42,365 nucleotides of DNA, taken from Hyphomicrobiales bacterium (GTDB lineage Bacteria > Pseudomonadota > Alphaproteobacteria > Rhizobiales > Xanthobacteraceae). The notes under the pieces were generated by a model. That model was not told the origin of the DNA. It worked only from the letters and a program-made list of their open reading frames with translations, and did not search any database. The position numbers were made by a program, and so were the translations under genes. Positions 26,910-35,567 of this stretch are shown in pieces; positions within the stretch are counted from its first letter, which is position 1; each line of letters begins with the position of its first letter. Location: NCBI GenBank assembly GCA_009377755.1, contig WHTM01000041.1, positions 1-42,365 on the forward strand. Direction: 5' to 3'.

Positions 26910-28000
26910 GTCTCTGATCTGTAGAGAAGGCAGGCGTCGCCATAGGAATAGAACCGATAGCCCGATGCAATGGCCTGCGCGTAAGCACGCCGCATCACGT
27001 CGAGCCCGGAGAAGGCCGCTACCAGCATGAACAGCGTCGAGCGCGGCAGGTGGAAATTGGTCATGAACAGGTCGACCGCCCGGAAACGATAGCCCGGCGT
27101 AACGAACAGCGCGGTTTCCCCGGAGAACGGATGGATCGTGCCATCCTTGCCGGCCGCGGTTTCGATCAGCCGCAGCGTGGTGGAGCCGACTGCCACAATG
27201 CGCCCGCCCGCCGTATGCACCGCATTGAGCGCCGCCGCGGTCTTCGCCGATACCGCTCCCCATTCGGCATGCATCTTGTGATCGCCTGTGTCCTCCGATT
27301 TCACCGGCAGAAACGTGCCGGCGCCAACATGCAAGGTGACACGGTGCAAGCCAACGCCACGTTCGGCCAGTGCAACCAACAGTGCGTCGGTGAAATGCAG
27401 CCCGGCGGTCGGCGCCGCGACCGAACCCGCATCCTTGGCGAACATGGTCTGGTAGTCGGCGCGGTCGCGCTCGTCAGGTGAGCGGTGCGCCGCGATATAG
27501 GGCGGCAATGGCATGTCGCCGCGCTCCTCGATCGCCTGATCGAGCACCGGCCCATGGAACGCGAAGGCGAGCGTGACTTCCCCCCCTTGGCCGCCCTCCC
27601 CTTTGTCCTCGACCGTCGCGTCGAGCTGGCCGAGGAGGCACACCTTGCCCTCGTCGCCGAAGCGGATCACATCTCCGGGCTTGAGCCGCTTCGCCGGCCG
27701 CACGAAGGCGCGCCAGCGCGATCCGTCGAGCCGCTTGTGCAGCGTTGCCTCGATCCTGGGCTGTTCTTCGCCGCGGCCGATGCGGCGGCCCTCAAGGCGG
27801 GCGGGGATCACCTTGGTTTCGTTGACGACGAGGGCATCGCCTCGCCGCAAGAGATCAGGCAGGTCGCGGACGCCGGCGTCGGTGAATTCCAGCGATGCGG
27901 CAGGGCGCACTACCAGCAGGCGCGCAGTATCGCGCGGCATCGCGGGCCGTAGCGCGATCCGTTTCGGTGGCAGATCGAAATCAAACAGGTCCGTGCGCAT
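26906..28000 (-). CDS. queA: tRNA preQ1(34) S-adenosylmethionine ribosyltransferase-isomerase QueA
   Basis: Transfers the ribosyl part of SAM to preQ1-tRNA to form epoxyqueuosine. The 364-residue form from ATG 28000 shows [47 protein letters not shown] and [17 protein letters not shown], all family hallmarks. The frame extends to 28360 but the extension crosses the repeat at 28005-28140 and part of the cyclophilin gene and is not homologous. The ribosome site AAAGGCG lies directly at the edge of the repeat, so its upstream region was probably rebuilt by the repeat. It overlaps the small downstream gene by 4 nt. Confidence 0.96.
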   Translation of the reverse strand: MRTDLFDFDLPPKRIALRPAMPRDTARLLVVRPAASLEFTDAGVRDLPDLLRRGDALVVNETKVIPARLEGRRIGRGEEQPRIEATLHKRLDGSRWRAFVRPAKRLKPGDVIRFGDEGKVCLLGQLDATVEDKGEGGQGGEVTLAFAFHGPVLDQAIEERGDMPLPPYIAAHRSPDERDRADYQTMFAKDAGSVAAPTAGLHFTDALLVALAERGVGLHRVTLHVGAGTFLPVKSEDTGDHKMHAEWGAVSAKTAAALNAVHTAGGRIVAVGSTTLRLIETAAGKDGTIHPFSGETALFVTPGYRFRAVDLFMTNFHLPRSTLFMLVAAFSGLDVMRRAYAQAIASGYRFYSYGDACLLYRSET

Positions 28001-28004
28001 CGCC

Positions 28005-28140
28005 TTTCTTTTGCCTCCCCCTAAAAGGGGAGGTCGGCGAGCGAAGCTTGCCAGGTGGGGGTCACGTTGTGAGGCATGCACCACCGGACCCTCCCCGAAC
28101 GACCTTCGGTCGTTCATCCTCCTTTTGGGAGGGTGAAGAC
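28005..28140. repeat. Mosaic intergenic repeat between cyclophilin gene and queA
   Basis: The gap begins with a perfect hairpin of 7-bp arms, cctcccc and ggggagg around ctaaaa (about 28012-28031), and ends with a second, cctcc and ggagg around a T-rich loop (about 28119-28135). Between are gaggtcggcgagcg and cgaccttcggtcg type short palindromes. The two ends are roughly mirror images, resembling a mosaic element I recall from Bradyrhizobium genomes. It separates the queA upstream region from the cyclophilin stop at 28143. Confidence 0.55.
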
Positions 28141-28142
28141 AG

Positions 28143-28607
28143 TCAAGCGTCCGCCGCCATCGTCGCCTTTTCAATCCGGTCGGGGTTCTGCACCGGCTCG
28201 CCGCGCTTGATCTTGTCGACGTTGTCCATCCCTTCGGTGACCTGCCCCCAGACCGTGTACTGGCCGTTGAGCCAAGGCGCGTCCTCGAAGCAGATGAAGA
28301 ACTGGCTGTCGCCGGAATCCGGGTTCTGCGCACGCGCCATCGACACCGTTCCGCGCACATGCGGCTCGCGCGAAAACTCCGCCTTAAGCTTCTGCCCGGA
28401 ACCGCCCGTGCCGGTGCCTTGCGGGCATCCGGTCTGCGCCATGAACCCGTCGATCACGCGATGGAACACCAGGCCGTCATAGAATCCGTCGCGCACCAGT
28501 TCCTTGATCCGCGCCACGTGGCCGGGAGCGAGGTCCGGCCGCATCGCGATCGCCACACGGCCTTTGCTGGTGTCCAGGATCATCATGTCGTCGGGGGTAG
28601 CAGTCAT
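28143..28607 (-). CDS. ppiB: Cytosolic peptidyl-prolyl cis-trans isomerase (cyclophilin)
   Basis: Cyclophilin catalysing proline isomerisation. From ATG 28607 (GAGAGGGA upstream) it is 154 residues with no signal peptide. Catalytic [13 protein letters not shown], then [31 protein letters not shown] and [19 protein letters not shown] define the fold. It lies about 40 bp downstream of a paralogous cyclophilin that carries a signal peptide, so the pair likely serves cytosol and periplasm from one transcript. Confidence 0.95.
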   Translation of the reverse strand: MTATPDDMMILDTSKGRVAIAMRPDLAPGHVARIKELVRDGFYDGLVFHRVIDGFMAQTGCPQGTGTGGSGQKLKAEFSREPHVRGTVSMARAQNPDSGDSQFFICFEDAPWLNGQYTVWGQVTEGMDNVDKIKRGEPVQNPDRIEKATMAADA

Positions 28608-28645
28608 GGTCCCTCTCAAAGGCTTAGGTGATGCCAGCAGTTGGG

Positions 28646-29203
28646 TTAGTGGGCGCCGGCCGCGATTTGCATCCGGACAATGCGGTCGGGATCGGTCACC
28701 GCGCCGTTGTGCTCCGGCGGACCTTTTTTGAGCTTGTCGACCGCGTCCATGCCGGACACGACTTCACCGACCACCGTGTACTGGCCGTTGAGGTGCGTCG
28801 CTGGCGCGAACATGATGAAGAACTGCGCATTGGCAGAATTTGGATTCTGCGAGCGCGCCATGCCGACGACGCCGCGCGCGAACGGCGCGGATGAGAACTC
28901 CGCCGGCAGGTCCGGATGCTTGGACTTGCCGGTGCCGTCTCCTCGCGCGCCGTCGCCGGTCTGCGCCATGAAGCCGCCGATCACGCGGTGGAACGGCGCA
29001 TTGTTGTAGAAACCCTCGCGTGACAGCATCTTGATCCGCTCCGCATGTTGAGGCGCGAGATCAGGCCGTAGCCTGATGACGATGCGGCCATGCTTGGTAT
29101 CGAGCAGGATCGCGTTTTGCGGATCGACTCCGGCCGGCAGATTTTGCGCCAGGACGGGCGCCACGCAGACCAGCGCGGCAACGACGGCGAAAATGCGGAT
29201 CAT
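28646..29203 (-). CDS. Periplasmic peptidyl-prolyl cis-trans isomerase (cyclophilin)
   Basis: A 185-residue cyclophilin with a clear secretion signal (MIRIFAVVAALVCVAPVLAQ, cleavage after ALA-type site near 19). Mature part has FHRVIGGFMAQTGDG, GDGTGKSKHPDLPAEF, VGMARSQNPNSANAQFFIMF and GQYTVVGEVVSGMD. It is a tandem paralogue of the cytosolic enzyme immediately downstream. coaD ends up to 15 nt upstream on the same strand, so coaD and the two cyclophilins form one likely operon. Confidence 0.95.
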   Translation of the reverse strand: MIRIFAVVAALVCVAPVLAQNLPAGVDPQNAILLDTKHGRIVIRLRPDLAPQHAERIKMLSREGFYNNAPFHRVIGGFMAQTGDGARGDGTGKSKHPDLPAEFSSAPFARGVVGMARSQNPNSANAQFFIMFAPATHLNGQYTVVGEVVSGMDAVDKLKKGPPEHNGAVTDPDRIVRMQIAAGAH

Positions 29204-29217
29204 GCGGACTCCTGCGT

Positions 29218-29727
29218 TCAGCGGCCGGATGGCCGGGCGAATTTGGCGGATAGGCGCGCTGCGACCGCCGGAGGAACGAAGGCCGACACGTCGCCGCCCA
29301 TGCCGGCGATCTGCCGGACCAGTGTGGCAGTGATTGGGCGCGCGGCGGGCGATGCCGGGACGAACACCGTCTGCACCTCGGGCGCCATGGTGCCGTTCAT
29401 GCCGGCCATCTGCATTTCGTAATCGAGGTCGGTCCCGTCTCGGATGCCGCGGATGATGCAGTTCGCACCGGCCTCGCGCGCAGCGTTGACGACGAGGCCC
29501 GCGAAGGTGGTGACGGCCAATTCGCAGCCAGCGGCCTGGGCGAGCGGTCCGCAGGCTTCCTCGATCATGGTGCGCCGCTCATCGACGGAAAATAGCGGGG
29601 CCTTACCGGCGTGCACGCCGATGGCGACGACAAGCCGGTCAGCGAGCCGGACAGCTCCCCGCGCAACGTCGAGATGGCCGTTGGTGACCGGGTCGAAAGA
29701 CCCGGAATAGAGGGCGATGCGCGGCAT
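29218..29727 (-). CDS. coaD: Phosphopantetheine adenylyltransferase CoaD
   Basis: Fourth step of CoA synthesis, adenylating 4'-phosphopantetheine. The 169 residues show the nucleotidyltransferase loop [10 protein letters not shown] (9-18), [21 protein letters not shown] in the substrate-binding region, and the C-terminal ATLVRQIA that takes the place of the usual ISSTxVR signature. First gene of the coaD-cyclophilin-cyclophilin run; the divergent spacer to the small plus-strand gene at 29897 is about 170 bp. Confidence 0.96.
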   Translation of the reverse strand: MPRIALYSGSFDPVTNGHLDVARGAVRLADRLVVAIGVHAGKAPLFSVDERRTMIEEACGPLAQAAGCELAVTTFAGLVVNAAREAGANCIIRGIRDGTDLDYEMQMAGMNGTMAPEVQTVFVPASPAARPITATLVRQIAGMGGDVSAFVPPAVAARLSAKFARPSGR

Positions 29728-29896
29728 GGCGCGGGTCTACCCCGGCCGTAAACCCGCCGCAAGGGCGACCGCGCACTGTCCGAGCACCCCCGGCCAAGAT
29801 CACAATTGCGGGGCGATTGAACCTTTGCGCCGGATCAAACGTCCTTTAGTCGAAGCCTGACAGGATGTCGGATGTGTTAGGGGGAGGGTTGCGATC

Positions 29897-30217
29897 ATGG
29901 CCGGGGCAAGGGCGGTCTCGACTAGCCTGTACAAATTCACCGCGGCGGAGCCAAGAACGCTGGCGGCGATTGCGGTTGCGACCATGATTGCCGGTGCGGC
30001 TGCTGTTGTCGGTGGCGAAGCCTCGGCACCGGACGCCCGCAGCGCGTTCGCCGCTCAGCCGGCCACGTTTTCGGAGCGGTTTGCGCTCGGCCCCGTGGGG
30101 TCAGACTGCTCGAGCAAAGGCTGGCCTTACTTCGCCGCCGAATGCCTGCGGGAGCCGAACGGATCCCGCGCGCGTCCCGCGCGCATCATCGTGATCGACC
30201 GGCAGACGCCGAATTAG
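29897..30217 (+). CDS. Small membrane-anchored or secreted protein of unknown function
   Basis: A 106-residue frame with a strong ribosome site (GGGGGAGGG) before the ATG. A hydrophobic segment at about 22-42 (LAAIAVATMIAGAAAVVGG) suggests a signal or anchor. The remaining part has CSSKGWPYFAAECL with two cysteines, then an Arg-rich end RPARIIVIDRQ. I recall small proteins with a C-x4-WPYY-x-C pattern in Bradyrhizobium-like bacteria; no function is known to me. It lies alone between two minus-strand genes. Confidence 0.75.
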   Translation: MAGARAVSTSLYKFTAAEPRTLAAIAVATMIAGAAAVVGGEASAPDARSAFAAQPATFSERFALGPVGSDCSSKGWPYFAAECLREPNGSRARPARIIVIDRQTPN

Positions 30218-30265
30218 CCCTGGGGGGCCCGGTGGGGCGTGCCGATCAGGTAGCCAAAGGCAGCA

Positions 30266-31045
30266 CTACCGTGCCGGCGGCGATGGCTGGTCCGGCTGCG
30301 ACGGCTGCGGTTGGCTCTCGAGCCGTTTGCGCGCCTCGTCGGCGCGGCGCTGCAGCTCTTCCTGCAGCTTCTTCTGCTGCTCTTCGAACACCTTCGGGTC
30401 CGTCGGCGGTCCCTCGTGAGCCTTGGTGAAGTCGACGAGTGGCAGGTTCAGGCTGATCGGCTGGTTGTTGGCGTTGATCGCTTGAACGGTCAGATTTTGC
30501 CCCTTCTTCAACTTGCCGATCAAATCACCCGTTGCTTCGTAGTCCGACATGCAGCCGTTGGTGAAGCAGATCACGTAGGGGCCAGTCACCGGCGCGTTCT
30601 GATCGACGATGATCCGGGTGCCGTGCTGAATCTGCATGCCTAACGGCACGGTGACGCGCAGGATCTTCTTCGGCTCGCCCTCCGGCTCGATTAGCACCGC
30701 CGCGACCACCGGCATGCCGGATTCAATTCGGCCATCCTTGCCGGTGAAGCAGACCTCCTTGGCATTCGGATCCTTGCTCTTGAGGCAGAATTTGGTCCAG
30801 GGCGAATAGATCAACTGCGGCGTCTGCGTTTGAGGGGCCGGCGCCGGGGCTGGCGGCTGCGCGGGCGCCGGCTGGGCCTGCCGCTGCGGCGATTTCTGCG
30901 CCGGCTTCTGCGCCGGCTTCTGGGCCGGCCGCTGCTGCTGCTGCGCTTGCGCAGCCGGGATCAGGGCGGTGAGGACGGCGGTCGTCGCGATCGCGGCCAG
31001 CACTCGGCGGAGCAGCCGGCCCGGCGATACGTTCGGATAAAGCAT
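30266..31045 (-). CDS. Invasion-associated locus B (IalB) family protein
   Basis: Secreted protein of the IalB family; IalB is linked to erythrocyte invasion in Bartonella, but homologues are widespread in rhizobia with unknown role. From ATG 31045 it is 259 residues: signal peptide (1-34), a low-complexity Pro/Gln/Lys linker with QKPAQKPAQK repeats (about 35-75), the IalB domain (about 80-215, with conserved cysteines in KFCLKSK, EVCFTG, VICFTNGCMSDY), and a charged coiled tail rich in Glu/Gln/Arg. Upstream extension to 31159 adds non-homologous sequence. Confidence 0.9.
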   Translation of the reverse strand: MLYPNVSPGRLLRRVLAAIATTAVLTALIPAAQAQQQQRPAQKPAQKPAQKSPQRQAQPAPAQPPAPAPAPQTQTPQLIYSPWTKFCLKSKDPNAKEVCFTGKDGRIESGMPVVAAVLIEPEGEPKKILRVTVPLGMQIQHGTRIIVDQNAPVTGPYVICFTNGCMSDYEATGDLIGKLKKGQNLTVQAINANNQPISLNLPLVDFTKAHEGPPTDPKVFEEQQKKLQEELQRRADEARKRLESQPQPSQPDQPSPPAR

Positions 31046-31217
31046 AAGATTCGGTCCCTTCTTCTCGCCGCCTCGTACCACGTTCGCAATGATGCTGAAA
31101 ACGGCGCCCCGCCTACCGGCTGTTTTTGGGTTAAATGCGGCGGCAGCGTGACGCAGCAATGCGCGGTGGTAGCTTAATTCGTCGCAATGTTAAAGCAGCT
31201 TGGGGCCATCTGTTCAA

Positions 31218-33134
31218 ATGGTGCACGCAAGGCCGCCGAGCCGCGCCGGGCGGGTTGCGCCGGCATGGTATGGTTTGCCCGTGCTCGAATCGCTCTTGCC
31301 CATTTTCTGCCGCAAGACCGGGGCCGCCCGGCGATGGTGTGCCGTCGTGGTCCTGGCGTTGGCGTCGATCGCGCTCACCGACACCGGCTCGGCGGCGCCG
31401 AGCCATGCGATTGCCATGCACGGCGAGCCCGCGCTTCCACCCGGCTTCGCACATTTCCGTTACGTCAATCCGGAGGCGCCGAAAGGCGGACGGCTGGTGC
31501 AGAGCGTGCTCGGCACATTCGACACCCTCAACCCGTTTGTCGTCAAAGGGCTCGCCGCGCAATCGATCCGCAGCTACGTGTTCGGCAGCTACGTATTCGA
31601 GAGCCTCATGACGCGCGGCTACGACGAGCCGTTCACGCTGTACGGATTGCTGGCGCAGACCGTCGACACGGACGACGCGCGCAGCTTCGTGACCTTCGCG
31701 CTCAATCCCGCCGCGACGTTTTCGGACGGCAAGCCGGTGACCGCGGCGGATGTCGTGTTCTCATGGCAGCTTCTGCGCGATCGCGGGCGCCCGAACCATC
31801 GCCTCTACTATTCAAAGGTCGCGAAGGCCGAGGCGATCGATGAGCGCACCGTACGCTTTGACCTCAGCGGCAGCAATGACCGCGAGCTGCCTATGATCCT
31901 GGCATTGATGCCGGTGCTGCCGAAACATGCAGTGAACCCGGCAACGTTCGAGGAGACCACATTCGAGAAACCGATCGGCAGCGGACCTTACGTCATCAGC
32001 GAAGTGGATCCGGGGCGCAGCGTCACCTTCAAGCGCAATCCCGCCTATTGGGGCCGCGATCTTGCGGTCAATCGCGGCCAGTGGAATTTCGACGAGATCC
32101 GCACCGACTACTACCGCGACGCCAATGCCGAGTTCGAAGCCTTCAAGAAAGGGCTGATCGACGTTCGCGCCGAGACCGACCCCGGACGCTGGCAGACCGC
32201 TTACGACTTTCCGGCGCTGCGGGACGGCCGTGTGGTGAAGGAGGTGTTCAGCACGCAGATGCCGAAGGAGCTCTCCGCCTTCGTGTTCAACACGCGCAGG
32301 CCGGTGTTCGCCGATGCCCGCGTGCGCGGGGCGATCACGCTGCTGTTCGATTTCGAATGGCTCAACCACAATTTCTTCTTCGACCTCCACCGCCGCAGCG
32401 CCGGCTACTTCGACGGTTCGGAATTGTCTTCGGTCGGGCGGCCCGCTGGCGCCGGCGAGCGCGCCTTGCTTGCCCCCTACCCTGACGCCGTGCGCCCCGA
32501 CGTGCTTGAGGGCCAATGGCGACCGCCGGTGAGCGACGGTTCCGGCCGCGATCGCCGCGTGCTTGAGCGGGCGCTGGCGCTGTTGCGGTCCGCGGGCTAC
32601 GCCGTGACAGACACAAAGCTGCGTTCGACCCGCACCGGTGCGCCGCTCGCCTTCGAGATCCTGGTGACCACCCGCGACGTGGAGCGCCTGGCGCTCGCCT
32701 TCCAGCGCCAGCTGAAGCGCGTTGGGATCGACGCCCATATCCGCACCGTCGACGCCGTGCAGTACGACCGGCGGCGGCTCGCCTACGACTTCGACATGAT
32801 CCACAACGTCTGGGACCAGTCGCTGTCGCCCGGCAGCGAACAGAGCTTCTATTGGAGCTCAGCCGCGGCCGACAGTCCCGGTACGCGCAACTACATGGGG
32901 GCGAAGAACCCAGCGATCGACGGCATCATCGCCGCGGTGCTGCGCGCGCACAGAAGGGCCGGCCTCGTCACGGCCGTGCGCGCGCTCGACCGGGTCCTGA
33001 TCTCCGCCCGCTATGTCGTGCCGCTGTTCTACCGGCCGGGCCAATGGGTCGCGCGCTGGGCGTACATCCGTCACCCGGACATTACCTCGGCCTACGGCTA
33101 TCTGCCGGAAACGTGGTGGCGCGCGCCGGAATAG
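31218..33134 (+). CDS. Family 5 ABC transporter solute-binding protein (peptide/microcin type, YejA-like)
   Basis: Periplasmic binding protein of an oligopeptide-type ABC importer. Hallmarks: HFRYVNPEAPKGGRLVQSVLGTFDTLNPF, ATFSDGKPVTAADVVFSW, IGSGPYVISEVDPGRSVTFKRNPAYWGRDL (in pieces) and VWDQSLSPGSEQ. The signal peptide ends near ALASIALTDTGSAA. Start is uncertain: ATG 31218 gives a long arginine-rich leader, while GTG 31281 gives a more typical signal peptide; neither has a strong ribosome site. No permease or ATPase genes are adjacent here, so partners must lie elsewhere. Divergent from the IalB-like gene. Confidence 0.88.
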   Translation: MVHARPPSRAGRVAPAWYGLPVLESLLPIFCRKTGAARRWCAVVVLALASIALTDTGSAAPSHAIAMHGEPALPPGFAHFRYVNPEAPKGGRLVQSVLGTFDTLNPFVVKGLAAQSIRSYVFGSYVFESLMTRGYDEPFTLYGLLAQTVDTDDARSFVTFALNPAATFSDGKPVTAADVVFSWQLLRDRGRPNHRLYYSKVAKAEAIDERTVRFDLSGSNDRELPMILALMPVLPKHAVNPATFEETTFEKPIGSGPYVISEVDPGRSVTFKRNPAYWGRDLAVNRGQWNFDEIRTDYYRDANAEFEAFKKGLIDVRAETDPGRWQTAYDFPALRDGRVVKEVFSTQMPKELSAFVFNTRRPVFADARVRGAITLLFDFEWLNHNFFFDLHRRSAGYFDGSELSSVGRPAGAGERALLAPYPDAVRPDVLEGQWRPPVSDGSGRDRRVLERALALLRSAGYAVTDTKLRSTRTGAPLAFEILVTTRDVERLALAFQRQLKRVGIDAHIRTVDAVQYDRRRLAYDFDMIHNVWDQSLSPGSEQSFYWSSAAADSPGTRNYMGAKNPAIDGIIAAVLRAHRRAGLVTAVRALDRVLISARYVVPLFYRPGQWVARWAYIRHPDITSAYGYLPETWWRAPE

Positions 33135-33260
33135 CCGCTAAGGTGGTTAGCGACTAGGGCGCCGCAGCGTCTTGTAGGGCCAAGGCCGCAGACGTTGACG
33201 CGGCATTAACGACGCTACTCTATGGTCGGGGCACCTGGTTATGCGTGAGCCGCTTCCGCC

Positions 33261-34529
33261 ATGTCGCTGCAAGGTTCGCTGGTCGTCGTTGCCGAAACGC
33301 CGGCGCCGGATCTCGTCGAGGCGCTGGCGGATGCCGGCGCCTTTCCGGTCGTGGAATCCCGTTGGGCTCATGCCTCGGCGGCCGTCATCGCCATCCAACC
33401 TTCAGCGATCGTGCTCGCCGAACCAGGTCCGGCTCCGGATGCGGAGGCCGCATACCAGCTTGGCCTACAGATCAAGAGCCGCAGCGGCCCCATCGTTCCG
33501 CTGATCTGCCGTTCGCATACGGATGCCACCCTTCCAATGCAGGACGGGTTGCCGGTCGACGCCGCGGCGCCGACCGATCGTCTTGTCGCCCGGCTGCGCA
33601 GCGCGCTGCGAGTGCGCGCGCTGCATGCCACAGTCCTGCGCCGGGCGGAGACGCTCGCCGCTCAGACCGGCCTCGTCGCCAAGTTTCCCGACAGCGATCC
33701 GCTCGACGACGCCACCATCCTGGTGGCGGGACGCGGCGGGTCCTATCCGGCGCTCGCGGTCACGGTCGGCGAGCGTGTCGGTCTGGTCGGCGCACTGAGC
33801 ATCGAGACCGCGGCGCGTTACCTCGCTGCGCGCGCTATCGACGGGATCATCATCGGCGACGGCTTCAGCGCTCGTGTCGTCGACGCCTTGCTCACCGCGA
33901 TTGCCGAGGATGTTCGTTTCCGTGACATGCCGATCGCCGTGCCGGCGGCCTACGCCACTGTCGAGGCGCACTACGGCGACTTGGCGAACCTCGAAAGAGT
34001 CGTAGGCCCGCCGGCGCAAGTCCTCGACTGGATGCTGCCGCTGGTGCGCCTGCGCGCCTTCGAGGCAAGGCTCAAGCGCATGCTCACAACGCTCGATGCC
34101 AAGGGCATGCTCGATCCCGACACCGGGCTGATGACGGACGATGCCTTCTGGCGCGAACTGTCCCGCGCGGTGAGCGAGGCGGAACGGAGCGGCACCGGGC
34201 TGTGCATCGCCCGCTTTGCATTCGAGGCACAGGTCGACCGCCGTGTGAGCTTCGACGCGGCGCGTCTGATCAGCGCAATCGTTCGCAACATCGACTTTGC
34301 CTGCCGGGAGGCTGACGGCGCCATCCTGGTGGTGTTCACCGAGACCGAATTGCGGTCGGCGCATATCGTGACGCGCCGCATCGCGACGATGCTGAGGTCA
34401 ACCATGCTGGTCAGCGACCACGACTTGCGGCGGCCCGAGCCGGCGATCACGCTGGCCACGCTGAAATCCTCGGACACGCTCGACTCGCTGGTCGTGCGAG
34501 TCGGCAGCCGTGTGGTTGCGGCGGCCTGA
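33261..34529 (+). CDS. PleD-like protein with degenerate receiver and GGDEF domains
   Basis: The 422 residues look like REC-REC-GGDEF. N-terminal segment (about 5-115) has a receiver-like pattern but no phospho-acceptor (AIVLAEPG where VLD would be). A second receiver-like unit spans about 150-230 (ATILVAGRGG, DGIIIGDGF, MPIAVPAAY). The C-terminal domain (about 285-400) begins DPDTGLMTDDAFWREL like a GGDEF domain, but the signature is replaced by ADGAILVVFTET, so diguanylate cyclase activity is unlikely. Role unknown; perhaps a c-di-GMP or partner-binding regulator. The ATG has no strong ribosome site. Confidence 0.75.
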   Translation: MSLQGSLVVVAETPAPDLVEALADAGAFPVVESRWAHASAAVIAIQPSAIVLAEPGPAPDAEAAYQLGLQIKSRSGPIVPLICRSHTDATLPMQDGLPVDAAAPTDRLVARLRSALRVRALHATVLRRAETLAAQTGLVAKFPDSDPLDDATILVAGRGGSYPALAVTVGERVGLVGALSIETAARYLAARAIDGIIIGDGFSARVVDALLTAIAEDVRFRDMPIAVPAAYATVEAHYGDLANLERVVGPPAQVLDWMLPLVRLRAFEARLKRMLTTLDAKGMLDPDTGLMTDDAFWRELSRAVSEAERSGTGLCIARFAFEAQVDRRVSFDAARLISAIVRNIDFACREADGAILVVFTETELRSAHIVTRRIATMLRSTMLVSDHDLRRPEPAITLATLKSSDTLDSLVVRVGSRVVAAA

Positions 34530-34566
34530 GTGGAGGCATAGGTTGCCCTTCGACAGGAGGCGCTGC

Positions 34567-35241
34567 ATGCCCGACACTATTCCCGAACCGGTCACGATCG
34601 ATGTCGTCTCGGATGTCGTGTGCCCCTGGTGCTTCATCGGAAAGAGGCGTCTGGAGAAAGCCTTGGCGCTCAAACCGGAGATTCCGGTGGAGGTGCGCTT
34701 CCATCCCTATTTCCTCAATCCTTGGGTGCCGCGCGAGGGCATGGACCGGAAGGACTATCTGACCACCAAGTTCGGATCGGCCGACGGCTATGGCCAGATC
34801 GCGCAGCGGGTGAAACAGGCCGCTGGCGCCGAGGGCCTGGTCTATGCCAGCGAGAAGATGCAGCGGCAGCCGAACACACTCGACTGTCACCGGCTGATCC
34901 GCTGGGCGGGCGAGATCGGCAAGGCCGCGGCAATGAAGCAGCGGCTGATGGACCTCTACTTCACCGAAGGCGCCGATCTGTCGAACCGCGACGTGCTGAT
35001 CCAGGCCGCCGTCGACTGCGGCCTAGACGGCGATGAGGTGCGCTCGCGGCTGGCCGGCGACCACGATGTTGCCGCCGTCGAGGCGCAGGCGCGCGCCGCA
35101 CAGGAAGCCGGCATCAACGGGGTGCCGTTCTTCATCCTCGGCGGCCGCTACGCCATCAGCGGCGCCCAGGAGCCGGAGCATCTGGCGGAAGCGATCGCAC
35201 GCGCGGCGGCCGAAGCCGGCGCGCCGGTGCCGGTGAACTAA
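34567..35241 (+). CDS. DsbA/FrnE-type thioredoxin-fold oxidoreductase
   Basis: Cytosolic member of the DsbA family (FrnE/2-hydroxychromene-2-carboxylate isomerase group). From ATG 34567 (GGAGG upstream) it is 224 residues with the active-site CPWC (C19, C22) in DVVCPWCFIGK, a helical insertion, and the cis-proline loop INGVPFFILGGRYAISGAQ near the C terminus. No signal peptide, so it acts in the cytosol; thiol redox or glutathione-linked isomerase activity are both possible. It lies about 37 bp after the PleD-like gene on the same strand. Confidence 0.93.
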   Translation: MPDTIPEPVTIDVVSDVVCPWCFIGKRRLEKALALKPEIPVEVRFHPYFLNPWVPREGMDRKDYLTTKFGSADGYGQIAQRVKQAAGAEGLVYASEKMQRQPNTLDCHRLIRWAGEIGKAAAMKQRLMDLYFTEGADLSNRDVLIQAAVDCGLDGDEVRSRLAGDHDVAAVEAQARAAQEAGINGVPFFILGGRYAISGAQEPEHLAEAIARAAAEAGAPVPVN

Positions 35242-35266
35242 CGGTTCCCGCCAGACCGGCCGGACG

Positions 35267-35410
35267 TCAGCGTGCCAGCCGCAGTGCGATCAGCAGGATG
35301 GCGCTGGCGGCGATCCAGGAGCCGAGAACCCGTGCCCCGATGCGGAGCCATCCGCGGCGGGGCCGGATCACGATGGCGACGACCAATCCGACCATGATCC
35401 AGGCGCCCCA
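35267..35410 (-). pseudogene. C-terminal remnant of a HupE/UreJ-like membrane protein
   Basis: In this 326-bp gap (35242-35567) the minus strand encodes GAWIMVGLVVAIVIRP and WLRIGARVLGSWIAASAILL, then ends at a stop at 35267. It reads like the last two membrane helices of a HupE/UreJ-type protein, but nothing upstream continues it. At its truncated edge lies a repeat fragment (35412-35437: hairpin cgcagc/gctgcg followed by gtctcgaa), suggesting truncation by the repeat. A real 42-residue small protein from an internal ATG is an alternative, but no ribosome site supports it. Between about 35440 and the aldo/keto reductase I see only promoter-like AT-richer sequence. Confidence 0.45.
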
Positions 35411-35411
35411 A

Positions 35412-35437
35412 CGCAGCGAAGCTGCGCGTCTCGAACC
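35412..35437. repeat. Half copy of the palindromic repeat also found inside pdhC
   Basis: Perfect 6-bp hairpin cgcagc/gctgcg with a gaa loop (35412-35426), followed by cgtctcgaa. The pdhC copy has the same order: a GC hairpin, then gtctcgaa and the outer arm. The left arm is missing here. It abuts the truncated membrane-protein remnant. Confidence 0.4.
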
Positions 35438-35567
35438 GTGCCCAAGTCGAAGATGGCATCGTTCCGCCCCTTGCCAAGACCATCGAACGTGCGGCATGCG
35501 TAGCGGCGAGGCGCCGCATAGGTGGCGCGGCAATTGCGACAACAATGCTATAGCGAGCGAGGATGCG

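Noticed and set aside
26910-27263. Longer version of the small gene between queA and tgt
   Set aside because: The extension lies wholly inside queA in another frame and is low-complexity.
28001-28360. QueA extension through the repeat and into the cyclophilin gene
   Set aside because: It crosses palindromes and antisense-frame sequence of the neighbouring gene; QueA starts at MRTDLFDF.
31812-32804. Minus-strand frame opposite the solute-binding protein gene
   Set aside because: Arg/His/Val-rich antisense shadow with no recognisable domain.
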